A stretch of 64,000 nt of DNA. It comes from Diorhabda sublineata (taxonomy: Eukaryota > Arthropoda > Insecta > Coleoptera > Chrysomelidae). Both the position numbers and the translations under genes were made by a program. Shown here one piece after another: positions 45,871 through 57,599 of the stretch. Position 1 is the first letter of the stretch. Every line of letters starts with the position of its first letter. A model generated the notes under the pieces. It saw only the letters and a program-made list of their open reading frames with translations, did not search any database and was not told where the DNA came from. The stretch covers positions 34,735,653 through 34,799,652 of the forward strand of contig NC_079478.1 of assembly GCF_026230105.1 (NCBI RefSeq), given 5' to 3'.

Positions 45871-46300
45871 AGGGTGAACTACATAAAAATCGACACGAAA
45901 CCGAAGTATACAATGAAACTAAAGAATTAAAGAGATCAAAGTAGTGCCCAACATTGTAAAAAGAACAGGAACATTTATAAATTGAAGAAATTTCTGAAAA
46001 TGATCATAATTTTCACCTAGATTAGTTGATGATGATTTTTTAACACATTGCATTTGTCTGTATTCCACAATTCTTCTCGTAAATCAACTGGAGAGGATTA
46101 ATCAAACTCTTTTAACACCCCTCAAACAAAATAATCACATTTATTAAGATCCGGTCAGCGGGGAGGCTAATTTTAAGCACAATATTATCTCCTCGTCCAA
46201 TCCAATTATTTGTAAATTGGTGGTTTAAGAAGTCACTAAAATTTGGTGGTGCTCCATTCTGCATAAACCAATATTCCAATCCCAATCGTAATGGCAATAC
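45871..46300 (-). mobile_element. mariner-related DDE transposase remnant
   Basis: The minus strand reads EYWFMQNGAPPNFSDFLNHQ and NNWIGRG, matching WFMHDGAPPHFS..(V)RxxLNxxFPxRWIGRGG. Frame-shifted PDLNKCDYFV follows (third catalytic region). The second Asp is Asn in QNG. TACAGGGTGAACTACATAAA at 45869 looks like the outer terminal repeat; the opposite end was not found. Confidence 0.75.
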
Positions 46301-46539
46301 GTCAAATAAATCCGGAAGAGTTTTAGGAGAAGTCGTAAATAAGCATCAGCAATTTTGATAACCGGTCATTTCAAATAATGATCGATAAGACAGACCCAAA
46401 CATTAATATTAAACTCACGTGGGAAATGTTGGAGTTGGATGCAGTGCCCCATAGTTGAGTAACATAAATTTGGATGAGTTTTGATGTGACTCTGTATAGT
46501 AGTATAGTATAGTAGCTGCTTACTAGGAGGGAGCCCAAG

Positions 46540-46690
46540 AAATCAAATAAGAAGCAAAACTATAAGAGAAGAGACAACGATATTTAAATGGGCAAAGGAT
46601 AAAAAACATATTTTAAGGAGACCTCCTGGTCGACCTTCCAAGAGATGGTAGGAAAGCTGGACATCTTCTTCTCAAGAGGATGAATAGTAC
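46540..46690 (+). mobile_element. LINE C-terminal scrap
   Basis: The plus strand reads FKWAKDKKHILRRPPGRPSK followed by RW, resembling the W(A/R)..GRPxxRW ending of RTE/jockey-like LINE proteins. Confidence 0.5.
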
Positions 46691-46699
46691 AAGTAACAA

Positions 46700-47635
46700 G
46701 ACAAGGTAGAATAGAGAAAGCTGATGAAGAAATTGTACATTTTACTAAATTTTAAGCTCAATTGATTTCTATCTGTTGATATTTGTGCTCTCCAGACTAT
46801 CGTCTAAGGTATTTTTTTTTACTGTTTAAAATCACAGTTAGGTGTAGTAATTAAAAAAAGCGACGTTATTCTTCGGTTCAGTTAAAAATCCTGTATCGAT
46901 TTGACATGCAACGTTTCTGAAAAATTAATTACTACATCAAGATATTTTGTAATGAAATTATTGTGTACGAAACATGACATGATATTAAAAGGGGTTGGGA
47001 AATAATTAAATTCAAACCGCTCAGAACTGGAAAGAGTGGAAAGACGAAGGAACTCAACAATGGAGTGAACACAACGTCGATTCGAATAGAGAAGTAACTA
47101 ACAGAATATTATAAAAAGTAGACGCTTCTAATCTGTACTGAGTTTAATGTTAAAAAATTTTTCAGCAAAAGTTGATTTTAAACGAAAATAAACTTCAAAA
47201 AAAAACAGTTCGTTGGTGTGCAAATTACTATTTTGTATATAATGGCCTATATATTTTATTTACAATTTCAACAGCTCAATTAAAACTTTCTAATTCGCGA
47301 AATTCAACATTTGTTGAGTGAACAATTAAACAATAGTTACAGTAAACAGAGTCTATTTTCGCTTATGTATTCTTCTAATTTAATGATCGATGATCTGCAG
47401 AATTGGGTTAAGGAGAATTTCTTCTCATTTCAATTCACATTTAGAAACAGCCGTTGAAAACAGTGGTGTAGTAAACGATAATTAAATCCGGAACCACGTA
47501 ACCTCGCTTTTTAGTGTACTTATAACCAGGAGGATTGTACCATTTTAGGCTAATATAATGTAAAAACCGCGGATGGTGATCAGCTCTCCGAAAAGGCCGA
47601 GAAATGGTAATAAATTTGCCACATGTCACTTGCCC
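46700..47635. other. no recognisable gene
   Basis: Nothing assigned. The 62-codon minus-strand frame at 47441-47629 has ordinary composition but no recognised family. Confidence 0.45.
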
Positions 47636-47639
47636 AGAA

Positions 47640-48060
47640 CAAATCTTAACGTTGGGTCTGCCAAAATGAGTTTTCAGTATTGTACCCGTATATGGCCGAA
47701 GAATTGGGCATTAAAGTAGATAAAATTTCAGTCAGTTAGTTTGCACGCGTCTCCTGCAGCGGTATAAACGGAAAGAACAAAATTTATTGCGCGAAACGCA
47801 ATGGGAAACATAAGCTGAGTAAATACGGTAAATTTTTCTGAACAACAAACTGTCAACGCGCAATATTATAGTAACCTCCTAAAAAACACCCTCTTTATAG
47901 ACCCGATTTGTCGCCATGCGACTATTATTTATTTCGTCCTTCGAAAAGATGTGTAGTCTGACGGAGACTATAAAGAAAAACTGTAAAAATCTGCAACTTG
48001 ATAAGAAAATTTTTCATAGCTCTATTCCGGTGGATTTTTGAACGACCCTCGTATATGCTT
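47640..48060 (+). mobile_element. mariner-like transposase C-terminal remnant
   Basis: The plus strand reads FSEQQTVNAQYYSNLLKNTL and then, in another frame, RPDLSPCDYYLFRPSKRCVV, matching TVNAxxYxxLL and SPDLSPCDYHLFxPLK. Frameshifts and stops present. Confidence 0.75.
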
Positions 48061-48776
48061 CGAAAACATGAGCTTGTCAACGACCAACGACTAATTATTT
48101 CTCATTATCCTTATCAGATTATCAATATTTGGTGGTTAAATATATTTTTCTTTTGCTACATTAGTTCGAAAATATATTTTTAAAAGTTTATCATTGTAGA
48201 GAACTATAACTAACGGTTTTTATAATTTCGCAGACGTTAGGTGCCTGACCGTTTACGTACAATAATAACTAGTTGTTAAACATTATTTACAGCTCGAAAA
48301 CCTATTAATTTCCCATTAAAGTACAAGTAAAGTGTCCATTTTCAAACTCATAAAACAATACGGCGGGGCGTGCGCTTAGATACAACAAGAAATCATGTTT
48401 TTAATATTATTTAATATGTATAAATTAACAGGTACACTAACAGACGCGTTTGAAAATATCATTTTCACATTCTATTCTCTTTAAAACAACATTGATCGAT
48501 ATGTCTATTGGTGGTATGTGTTGGTACCGTTCAACATAAGGAAAATCTCCAATGCAAGGTGGACAAACATACTCAATAACCTGGTAGAGTTGGACATTTA
48601 TCCGTATTATGTAAGGTGCGTTCGAAACTGCTAAGAATGGACGAATCAAATCCCGAATAATTCAACAAAAATGCCCCATGGGGGGTGCCGCAGGTAGACA
48701 ACTAAGCACGGCCGTCGGCCATACCTCAAGAACGGTTTCAGGGAAAAAAATTCTCAGAATATTAGTTCCTCAGCAG
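48061..48776. other. no recognisable gene
   Basis: Nothing identified. Confidence 0.5.
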
Positions 48777-48829
48777 TTTTATCTTTTCAAATAAGAGGTG
48801 GAGGAGTTTGTGCTCGTAGAGTTTTCAGA

Positions 48830-49090
48830 ATGAATAACCGATACGTAAGTTACCGCTTCAAGAAAGTGTTTTTTTTTGTTACGTCGTATCTGCGGACGAA
48901 CAAAGACTTCGAAACTATGTTCGCCCAATTCCAACAACAATTTCCTAACTCGCCGCCACCAAATCGTTTAACGGTATGGAAGACGTGTCAGAAATTTATA
49001 AAAACGGGCTCTGTTGCCGACGCGCTGCGTTCAGACATTTTTTGTAGAAAAGGAAAGGATCAGAAGTCATCAAGTCAAACATCCTCATCC
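48830..49090 (+). mobile_element. transposase N-terminal helix-turn-helix remnant (DUF4817-like)
   Basis: A 94-codon frame reads SYLRTNKDFETMFAQFQQQF, PNSPPPNRLTVWKTCQKFIK and TGSVADA. This matches the AYxxxxS...F...FP.RxxPxxxTI..LV.KFxxTGSV domain found at the N-terminus of mariner-related elements of the 46-kb type. Nothing catalytic follows. Confidence 0.7.
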
Positions 49091-49109
49091 TTGTGGTATA
49101 AAGAACAAA

Positions 49110-49750
49110 CATAACAGCGTATTTTATATAAAATAATATTGATTATGGCCTTTTCTATAACAAGTAATTGATGCATAATTGAAGCATTAATTTATTGTTT
49201 TTGCACGATGATTTGGTTCATTTTCATTCACCATCAATTACGGTTATTTTCCATCAATTTATCGAATTTCCCATGTCATGCTGAGACTTTTTAGTTCGTT
49301 TCAATCCCCAACTGCCCCGTAGGTAATTATTCAGTTCCGCCTCTCAATAAACACCTTATAAAACGGCAACAAAAAGTTAAATCCTTACAGATTTAAACGG
49401 AATTTTACGATGTGGTGGGTACACGACATCAAAGTTTTATGAATCAGCTGAAAATTGCGGGCTGAAGTAAAATTAATTTCAGATATAAAGTAACGGTTGT
49501 TATTTTAACATCTCACGTAAACACTGAACCGAGGTAAAATTGATGAATAAAAGATAGGCGAACAATCTAAAACGAATCTATTGAAAGACGGTGTATGTAC
49601 CAAGTGGGCGAGTTGACTTTCTATTTCAACTTTTATATACATATCACCAGGGAAATTCGGAAACGTTATGGGTGATTATAGGTTGTCGAATGGTTACTAT
49701 AACTCACCAAACTCAGATTAGTCGAAATTTTTTCATACATTCAATATATA
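49110..49750. other. no recognisable gene
   Basis: Nothing identified. Confidence 0.5.
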
Positions 49751-49753
49751 AAA

Positions 49754-50510
49754 CCTCTACGTCAGAATAGGATTTATGGAATGTTATGTGTGGTCAGTAC
49801 TACTGCACGGAGTGGAAACTTGGACCTTGGAAGCTCAAATGATCAAAAAACTTAGATTTGGCTCTATAGACGCATCCTGAAGGTAACATGCACTGACAGA
49901 ATCACCAACGACGAAGTACTAAGACGCATTGGTCGCAAAAGAAAACTGTTGACAATTTTTAAACAGAAATCTAAACCTCCACGTCAGAATAGGATTCGTG
50001 GAATGTTATGTGTGGTCAGTACTACTGCACGGAGTGGAAACTTGGACCTTGGAAGCTCAAATGATCAAAAACTTGAGATGTTGCTCTATAGACACATCCT
50101 GAAGTTACCATGCACTGAGAGAATCACCAACGACGAAGTACTACGATGCGTTGATCGCAAAAGAAAACTGTTGACAATTTTTAAACAGAAATCTAAACCT
50201 CTACGTCAGAATAGGATTCATGGAATGTTATGTGTGGTCAGTACTACTGCACGGAGTGGAAACTTGGACCTTGGAAGCTCAAATGATCAAAAACTTGAGA
50301 TGCGGCTCTATAGACGCATCCTGAAGGTACCTTGCACTGAGGGAATCACCAACGACGAAGTGCTAAGACGCATTGGCTGCAAAAGAAAGCTGCTGACAAT
50401 TATTAAGATAAGAATGGACAAATCTCAGCGTCGGAGAATTGTCTCATATCGCAAGGGCATTTAAAAACGTGGTCGCCAACCTTCAATGAGAAGAAGAAGG
50501 ATATATCATG
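49754..50510 (+). mobile_element. LINE 3' end, tandemly triplicated 222-bp segment
   Basis: Units start at 49754, 49976 and 50198, each opening with the CTACGTCAGAATAGGAT type sequence. They derive from the end of a LINE reverse transcriptase: in one frame YVWSVLLHGVETWTLEAQMI, then after a shift in a poly-A tract LYRRILKVPCTEGITNDEVL. Because 222 is 74 codons, one frame stays open across two and a half units (49949-50464, 171 codons, 0 stops). The upstream half of each unit is not read in its original LINE frame there. The unique 3' tail (50420-50510) follows only the last unit. Confidence 0.88.
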
Positions 50511-50930
50511 ACCTATTCCAATCACTGTATCAGTTTTTTTTTAAAAAATTGTCTTTAATACATCATTCATAGTAGACAAATCACTTTTATATTCTTCGTT
50601 CGTGGCCTTCATAGACTAAGACGAGATATTTTTTGTGATAACAACGAGGGCTAAGCTGTCTTTGGGTCTTAAATCTTGAATGAGTCGCTTTTTTTAGAAA
50701 AATAGTCGAAAATGTTCCAAATATCGTTCAGCTGTTAAATTATGACGAGAGGAATGAATCGTACTTTGGTTTCAGTTCCTATCCAAATGTCAATTTTTCG
50801 AAGAAGCTGGGTTTGTAATGTCTGAATCCAATGGGGAGTTTTCCGAGCCCAATAGCCACGATTTACTATACCGCTTAAACAAAACGTTGCCTCCTTCTCT
50901 ACACTATAAAGAAACTTTAGTTACTAAGTT
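50511..50930. other. no recognisable gene
   Basis: Nothing identified. Confidence 0.5.
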
Positions 50931-51070
50931 GGAGTTTTTGGAACCGTTGGCGATATTCATACTGAATTCACTGTAAACAATTTACCTTCAGTCTCTGAAG
51001 ACGATAACTTGGTTATCGAAACACTTATCAGACAGTGTTATTGTGAGTGTTGGTGTAGTGGTAGTGTAAA
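50930..51070 (+). repeat. dispersed repeat, partner of 59118-59285
   Basis: Shares GAAGACGATAACTTGGTTAT, TCAGACAGTGT and GGTGTAGTGGT with 59118-59285, same orientation. The TCGAAAC(A/G)C.(C/T)(A/G)TCAGAC phrase reminds me of Penelope-like element ends, which would fit the GIY-YIG fragment at 52.2 kb; tentative. Confidence 0.7.
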
Positions 51071-51269
51071 CAGCGTGTCAGTTACGAGAATTTAGATTTT
51101 CACAATTTATGAAGATTTCACCAAATTTCAAACGTCTGTATGGAACAACTCCTGTGAGTTCGTGAACAAATTGAACTTTGTATGGGTACAGTTTTTTTCA
51201 CTTTAAATACTTTATTACAAACGTCTGACTAACATTTTTTTGTAAAGTATTTCTACTGTATTTGCTTGA

Positions 51270-51470
51270 AGATTGTTTTGTCTTGTTTTGTCCAAGGAGA
51301 AGACTTAACAACCGACCAAGAACTGACTTAACAACTTGGTATAATAAAACCTACTCTCAACTCTTTAGCATTGCTGCTGACAGAATACAGATTGTCATAA
51401 TGAACGCTAGCATTCTTCATGGATAGGCACCACAAGAAGCTGAAGAAGAAGACAACGATTCTGAAATGAT
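51270..51470 (+). mobile_element. LINE 3' end remnant
   Basis: The plus strand reads RRRLNNRPRTDLTTWYNKTY, then SQLFSIAADRIQIVIMNASI and a stop before a GAAGAAGAA tail. This is the same protein ending as at 53570-53860 (GRRRTSWLRNLRQWFGQTTS...FRAAVN). Confidence 0.7.
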
Positions 51471-52205
51471 GTTCAAGAGATCAAAGAGATCTTGATCAAT
51501 ATACTTTCTTCCTTTCCTCCCAAGTGATCCAAATGAACCGCCTGAAAAAATGTTATAAAGGAAACAGTCGATGAATATTAAATAACTCGTAAAAAGTAAC
51601 CATTAAAAAGAAGAAGAGACAACATCCTAACTAGAGAGAAGTTAATATACTACTGTTACATCACCTTTTTTACTTCCTTCGTTTCTTTTAAATAATATTT
51701 TTTTGTATCTTTCGTTTCCATTAAACGAATGGGAAAGTTTTATGGTTATTTTTTTAATTGTGCCAGGAAACTCGAGGTTCTCAAGAGCCATGCTACAGAT
51801 TGACATACCTCCCTCGCCCATCCGTATAACTGCCTTCCCGCAATAAGCAATAGAAAGGTCAAAGGTAAACTTTTTTTTGAGACACCTTGTATTTGCTTTT
51901 CCTCAATGCTCCCATGCAAATTTCAACGTATTTTCTCGACCATTTTTGGTTAAGTAGTCTTGTAAATATTTTAGTACTTCTCATTTGTTATCTTTATTGA
52001 ACCATTGAAGTGTGTACTTCAGGATTCTAAATATTTACATTTTAGAGATATTCATATCACTTTATAGATATGACAATTCAAACCCACCTTAATCTCTAAG
52101 TTTATGTGGGTAAACTGCACACTTAGACAAAAATTGACATGTAAATTTTAGATAAACATGATATCTTTTGTCAGATGAACTGAAATCGTTCAGAATCATC
52201 AGATT
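51471..52205. other. no recognisable gene
   Basis: Nothing identified. Confidence 0.5.
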
Positions 52206-52213
52206 TTTATTGC

Positions 52214-52414
52214 GTGGGTTATTTTTCAAGTACCTATTTATGTAAACACCAAAAAATATTGTATGGCACCGTTATTTGTTACAAGTGTGATGCTGTTTAC
52301 ATAGGACAGACATCTCAATGTTTAAGAAATAGATCAAGAATCATTCTAGAATCTAAATTACTGCCTTTGTTGATTATTCTAATTCCATACTCACCAAAAT
52401 ACATGTGTACATAG
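52214..52414 (+). mobile_element. GIY-YIG endonuclease fragment, Penelope-like
   Basis: A 66-codon frame contains ICYKCDAVYIGQTSQCLRNR. This matches the zinc-knuckle-plus-GIY-YIG start (Y.I.C..CxxVYIGQTxxxLxxR) of Penelope-like retroelement endonucleases. The remaining nuclease core is lost. Confidence 0.7.
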
Positions 52415-52569
52415 TAAGAATTTCAATTATTCCTTCTAATCATCTGACACACATATTTTACTGTACTTTAAAATTCTTTTCGTAAAAAATAATCCTTCGT
52501 ATTTTTATTCTTCAAGGCTAACAGCATATGGACGAAATATGCACCCCGACACCATTTTCTTTTGCTTAT

Positions 52570-53040
52570 TTATAAATAAATAAGGATCTGCACCACTTTC
52601 TGTAAATTCCGCTTCCAAAATGACATTACAAATACGCTTATTTTTTTATGTAAAAAGCAAGCACAAGGGGTAAACCCAGTAGATTATAGTGTTCGGGAAA
52701 GATGTGCTTTGGTAGCTGATCCCACAAGCTTGCACTTCCTCCAAAGAAAGAAATACTGATAAATTGACGTTCTGGGCATCTACAGGTGAACTAGGTGCTC
52801 ATGAGTCACGTCTTCCTATCAAGAAGGTCTTGTAAATACCGGTCAGTCAAGGTGATGCTCGGAAGAGCATTTGCCGAGTCGGCGATCTTACTTATATGCT
52901 CTAAGCTGTCCAAGTTATGGTCAATTCTAGATCGCCTATAAGTCGAACTGCTCTCTTCTGTATTGAGTCGAGCCTCCTCAGGGTATACTTGGATGTCGAA
53001 CTTCAAATGTGCGAGGAAAACTCCGAAGATGGATGAAGCT
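52570..53040 (-). mobile_element. LINE C-terminal region remnant
   Basis: The minus strand reads RRLDSIQKRAVRLIGD across a frameshift, then DSLEHISKIADSANALPSIT, and later SASLWDQLPKHIFPEHYNLL. These are the LDxxQKRAxRLIGD and LWNxLPxxVFPxxYNL blocks at the end of many non-LTR reverse transcriptase proteins. Confidence 0.8.
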
Positions 53041-53565
53041 GGGTCTTGTAGAGGACTAGAAGTTGTTACGTAGTATATAGCTTTTTGGTCCTAAAGAGAG
53101 CTGGTGATATTATCCTAACAACGTGGAACTCTATTCAAGTTTTGAGGTAGACTATATCTAGTATGTGAAAATACTCTTGCTCCATCTAAAACCTCGTTTT
53201 GTATAACCATTTTGCTGAGGAGTATTGGGTTATATTAATCTCTAACGAATTCTTGGCTCAATCAAAATATTTTCAATTTTTCTATTGCCAAATTCTCCTA
53301 CATTCTCCGATAAACAATAACCCAACGAAAAAATCTAGTGTACTAGAATCTGGAGATCTTGAGGACCACCAATCAAGAGAAAACACTGATTTAAAAACGT
53401 GTGAACATCATATATATTATAATACGAGGTTGAACCATCTTGTTCAAACTGGAAACTATCATTTGGTAAATTAGGATGATTGACATTGAGAAACGTATAA
53501 ACATAATGTCGCATTGAGAAAGCTAGAGCAGGATTCATTAGACTAAAAAATATCTTGTGTAGTCA
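53041..53565. other. no recognisable gene
   Basis: Nothing identified. Confidence 0.5.
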
Positions 53566-53569
53566 CGAT

Positions 53570-53870
53570 CTAAGTTTACAGCTTCGCGTCGGGGTATTGA
53601 GATGTATTCTATTCTTTTGTATGGTGTGGAAGAATGGACACTGACTGAAGCTATTCTTAGAAAGCTCGAAGCTTTTCTTATATTATATTGCATCGTATCA
53701 TCCAGTGAAAAATAGAGGGAAAATTGATCCTGGAAGAAGAAGAACATCATGGTTGAGAAATTTACGTCAGTGGTTCGGTCAGACAACTAGTTCAATCTTC
53801 CGAGCTGCAGTGAACCAAATTTTCATGTCAACATGACTCGGCACTATAAGAAGAAGAATTGATCATATTT
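53570..53870 (+). mobile_element. LINE 3' end remnant
   Basis: The plus strand reads LYGVEEWTLTEAILRKLEAF in one frame and then GKIDPGRRRTSWLRNLRQWF, GQTTSSIFRAAVNQIFMST and an AAGAAGAAG-type tail. The deletion between these pieces removes the middle of the C-terminal region. Confidence 0.8.
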
Positions 53871-54019
53871 TTTTGAAGATTTTTTTATTAAGAAGACAAT
53901 TTGTAATATATGGATTAGATCCAATTAGAAAGTGAATTGAGTTGATGGTTATTACATTGTGGTACCCCTATTCAAGTTAAAACTATATTAAATTGAAAAT
54001 TCTTCCAGTGTTGAATTGG

Positions 54020-54720
54020 AAATCTTTTACTATGATTTAAATTCTTCTGAGGATTCTTGGTTTACTTGCAACCTACTGAAAAATATACAGAAATCTATTA
54101 AGACACGTTATTATGTCCGTATCCGTTTTTCCTTTTCACATCTAGAAGCTCCTTCATTTTTCCAGTCATTATCTTCGCTGTCCTCATTTTTTTCTTACTT
54201 AAACCGTTTCATATGTTTCCTATATTCGGTGTCCGAAGTGTTTCTTATTGAAGACCAGCAGAAGTCTACAATCATTGCTGGTTCTCATTTTCCTTGTAGC
54301 GATATCTTGATGAAAGCTCTTTCCATGATCTTTCTTCACTTAAAGCGCCGAAAAAACTTTAGGTCGGAATCTAAATGTGCATTTTTTGATGAGGTTAGAA
54401 TATTGAGGAGATCTGTACTAATACATCTTTCTATATATTAGCGCCCTTCAATAAAAATTAGAACCTAGTTCCATCTTTGTCCATGGCTTGCACAATAATT
54501 TCGATTAGAATTAATTTGACGTGCAAAGGTGGTAATTTTTGGAATTAACTCAAGGTTTATGTTTCACTATAGAGCAGTACAGCCTTTAGACTTGACTTTA
54601 AGGAATCAATGAAGAGTCTTCATCATTTCTCTGGTCCATATTCAAAATCCAGTTTCAACGGCAAGCCCTTAATGTCATTACAGTACACCAGGTCGTTTAT
54701 TTTTAAATAAATTTACATGG
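54020..54720 (-). mobile_element. remnant of a repetitive insect ORF (LVYCND / HSHLDFF type)
   Basis: The minus strand reads LVYCNDIKGLPLKLDFEYGP, then RLFIDSLKSSLKAVLLYSET (54700-54570), and lower down NAHLDSDLKFFRRF and IKISLQGK.EPAMIVDFC (54400-54250). The order matches a high-copy, transposon-associated insect protein I remember with LVYCxDxxGL, WRLFIDSSKxSLKAVLLHNG, HSHLDFFP and ERFHQDI..MExRYQGxW..xMLADYCW blocks. The middle third is missing and stops are frequent. The plus-strand 141-codon frame here (54016-54441) is its shadow. Confidence 0.5.
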
Positions 54721-56228
54721 TGACGCTCGACTTAACCAAATTCAGCATTAAACTCCAATTGGTTGATGAAATGCTTGAGAACTGACAGGAGTTATATATT
54801 CAAGCTTCTTCGTTTTCAGAACTGCTTGAAATTTCAGCACCATAAACTAGAGAAGGCACAGGAACTTGTTCCGAATAAGGGGTTGTTTTTGTTACAGAAG
54901 ATAGCTCCGAAGCAAAAATAACAGTCGTTTATGTGATAGATTGATACGCGACAAATCACTGGTTTACCAAAAGACATTGCTGAATATTTCTATGACATGA
55001 GATACACCAGAAATGTGGATGCACTTCTTAATTAAAGGTGTGTTAACCTTTTTTCTTTTCCACTTTCACTTCGTATTATATCTAATATAATAATGTTTTG
55101 CTAATAAATTTTGCGATACACCCAGTCCAGACTAAAACGTCGACCTTTTATTCAATAACAGTCTCAACTGTATAGTAATTTCGTCGTGGGTGCGTATCAA
55201 GATGTCTGCAAGTTTCTTAATCTGTCCAAATGCAGTAGTTGTAGTACGATTTAATAAAAGAATTACGTACACATTGAATATAAACTCCGTGGTTTATTGA
55301 AATCGTAAAGTTAGTTCATGAAATGAATTCTAAATTGTATCACAAAATAATAATAAAAGTGGGTGGTATTCATGAACGAGCGTATAAACCTACGAGATGC
55401 TCTCTCACAAAATAGCCGGTTAATACTGGTTTATTAATAATATTATTCCAAATAAACCTCCTTGGGATACTAAAGTAATATTACAAATACTAATAAAATT
55501 AAAATATTGAATGAAAATATTCGAAACTTAATTTCTATTCGACTTACCCAAAATGTCAAAAACACTGTTTCTACTTTTAACCTCAACTGTCATTACACAA
55601 CTAAATTTTCGCCATGTTGTTAAATTCTTCTTTTTTGTTTATCAAACTAACGTTTCTATTTAACACTCTTTGTGATAAAAGGAAACCAATAAAATTATCA
55701 ATAACTGTACTATTATTCAGTTATTAATACAATTTACCTATTCAATTAAATATATAAGTCGCTGAACATGAAAAGGAATGGTTGAATATACAATAACATC
55801 AAGTCTATAATAGTCTGGAAAAAGAAGAGAAACGTTATAAGAAATTTCTTTTCACTTGTCACTTTGTCCTACTAATTGGTCAGCGCTAGAAATTTTTTTA
55901 TCAAGGGTTAAAGTTTTTCAAGGTCATTGAGAAAAATTACTTTGATCGATCGAGAAGCATTCGCTGATTATTAGTCAGCTTATATAAATATTTGGCCCAT
56001 GCAATTTAATGTTAAAAAAAATTAAATTGTCGTATCGCGCATGCTTTGGGATGGTTCATTGTATCAGGGCCATAGATGAACCACATCAGAGCAGGAACAC
56101 CGACAGTTCTTTATTATAAACGAGACGAAGTGGTGGAAATATTCTTTTATAAAAAAGAGACTTAGGTATATTGGAATATAAATATAAAGTTAGACTTGAA
56201 AAATTTAAGTTATAATAAATGTATTACT
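54721..56228. other. no confidently recognised gene
   Basis: On the minus strand 54890-54797 reads TTPYSEQVPVPSLVYGAEIS to a stop, probably transposon-derived. A possible but unsupported short first exon (15 codons before GTAAGT) lies at 55593-55548. Otherwise AT-rich. Confidence 0.4.
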
Positions 56229-56230
56229 AA

Positions 56231-57489
56231 TCTTATATATTAAAAAAATTGATGATTTCCATTCCGAGTCCGTTCAGGCGTTCTACCCAATCGATTTGCT
56301 TAATTTTTTTTTTTTCAATGAAAGGTATTGATGCACAGATCAGCCATCAACAATCGGATTTTATCTAATTTTCACTATTCTCAAGTTATACTCAAATGCG
56401 ATTTCCCCCTGTACTTATGGGAGTTTTTTACATACACACGTTCTATCCTCAATATCTCAGGTTATATTCAAGATATAGACTTCGTTTTGGTTTAAGAACA
56501 CTCAGTGAAACACCTTCTTTCTTTTGAGTTTTTGAACACTTAAATCGGTTGAGTTGGAGAGGAGCTAGGTGCGGACATTCAATGTGGAGTTATGGATTTT
56601 TGTAGGTTTTTGGCAATTTTGCTACATTTTAAGATCTATATCTCAGGTTCTAATATAGCTACAGAGTTTTTTTTGATTTAAAAACACTCGCTGAAACACC
56701 TTCTTTCTTTTGAGTTTTTGATCACTTAAATCGGTTGAGTCGGAGAGGAGCCTGAGCGTGAACATTCAATGTGGAGTTATGGATTTTTGTAGGTTTTTGG
56801 CAATTTTGCTACATTTTAAGATCTATATCTCAGGTTCTAATATAGCTACAGAGTTTTTTTTGATTTAAAAACACTCGCTGAAACACCTTCTTTCTTTTGA
56901 GTTTTTGATCACTTGAATCGGTTAAGTTGGAGAGGAGCTAGGCGCAGACATTCAATGTGGAGTTATGGATTTTTGTAGGTTTTTGGCAATTTTTCTACAT
57001 TCAAAGATCTATATCTCAGGTTCTAATATAGCAACAGAGCTCGTTTTGGTTTATGAACACTCGCTGAAACACCTTCTTTGTTTTGAGTTTTTGAACACTT
57101 AAATCGGTTGAGTTGGAGAGGAGCTAGGCGCGGACATTCAATGTGGAGTTATGGATTTTTGTAGAATTTTGGCAATTTTTCTACATTCAAAGATCTATAT
57201 CTCAGGTTCTAATATAGCTACAGAACTCGTTTTGGTTTAAGAAAACTCGCTGAAACACCTTCTTTCTTTTGAGTTTTTGAACACTTAAATCGGTTGAGTT
57301 GGAGAGGAGCTAGGTGCGGACATTCAATGTGGAGTTATGGATTTTTGTAGGTTTTTGGCAATTTTTCTACTTTCAAAGATCTATATCTCAGGTTCTAATA
57401 TAGCTACAGAGTTCGTTCTTTTCTATTATAATGATTTCTGATACTTATTTAATGGATTCGGTGCGAGCGAAGCCGCGGGTAAAAGCTAG
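56231..57489 (+). mobile_element. Helitron-like element with five 186-bp tandem units (copy 2)
   Basis: Starts TCTTATATATTAAAAAAATT after A and ends GCCGCGGGTAAAAGCTAG before T: the same ends and target bases as copy 1, in the opposite orientation. The landmark AGCTACAG (inverse of that used in copy 1) lies at 56657, 56844, 57030, 57216 and 57402, spaced 186-187 bp. Non-coding. The unique left part (56231-56475) matches the unique part of copy 1 next to 13823. Confidence 0.87.
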
Positions 57490-57599
57490 TTATTATAAAT
57501 AAAAGCAAATAAATTTGCAGGACATTTAGCACACATATTACAGTTACTTGAGGAGAAGACAGAACAATTAATACAAAATAAGGACAGTTTGATATAATA

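Noticed and set aside
54016..54441. 141-codon plus-strand frame
   Set aside because: Antisense shadow of the minus-strand repetitive-protein relic; no sensible motif in the plus frame.
55548..55593. Possible first exon on the minus strand (ATG, 15 codons, then GTAAGT)
   Set aside because: Short, no matching downstream exon or recognisable protein; a GTAAGT by chance is expected in AT-rich sequence.
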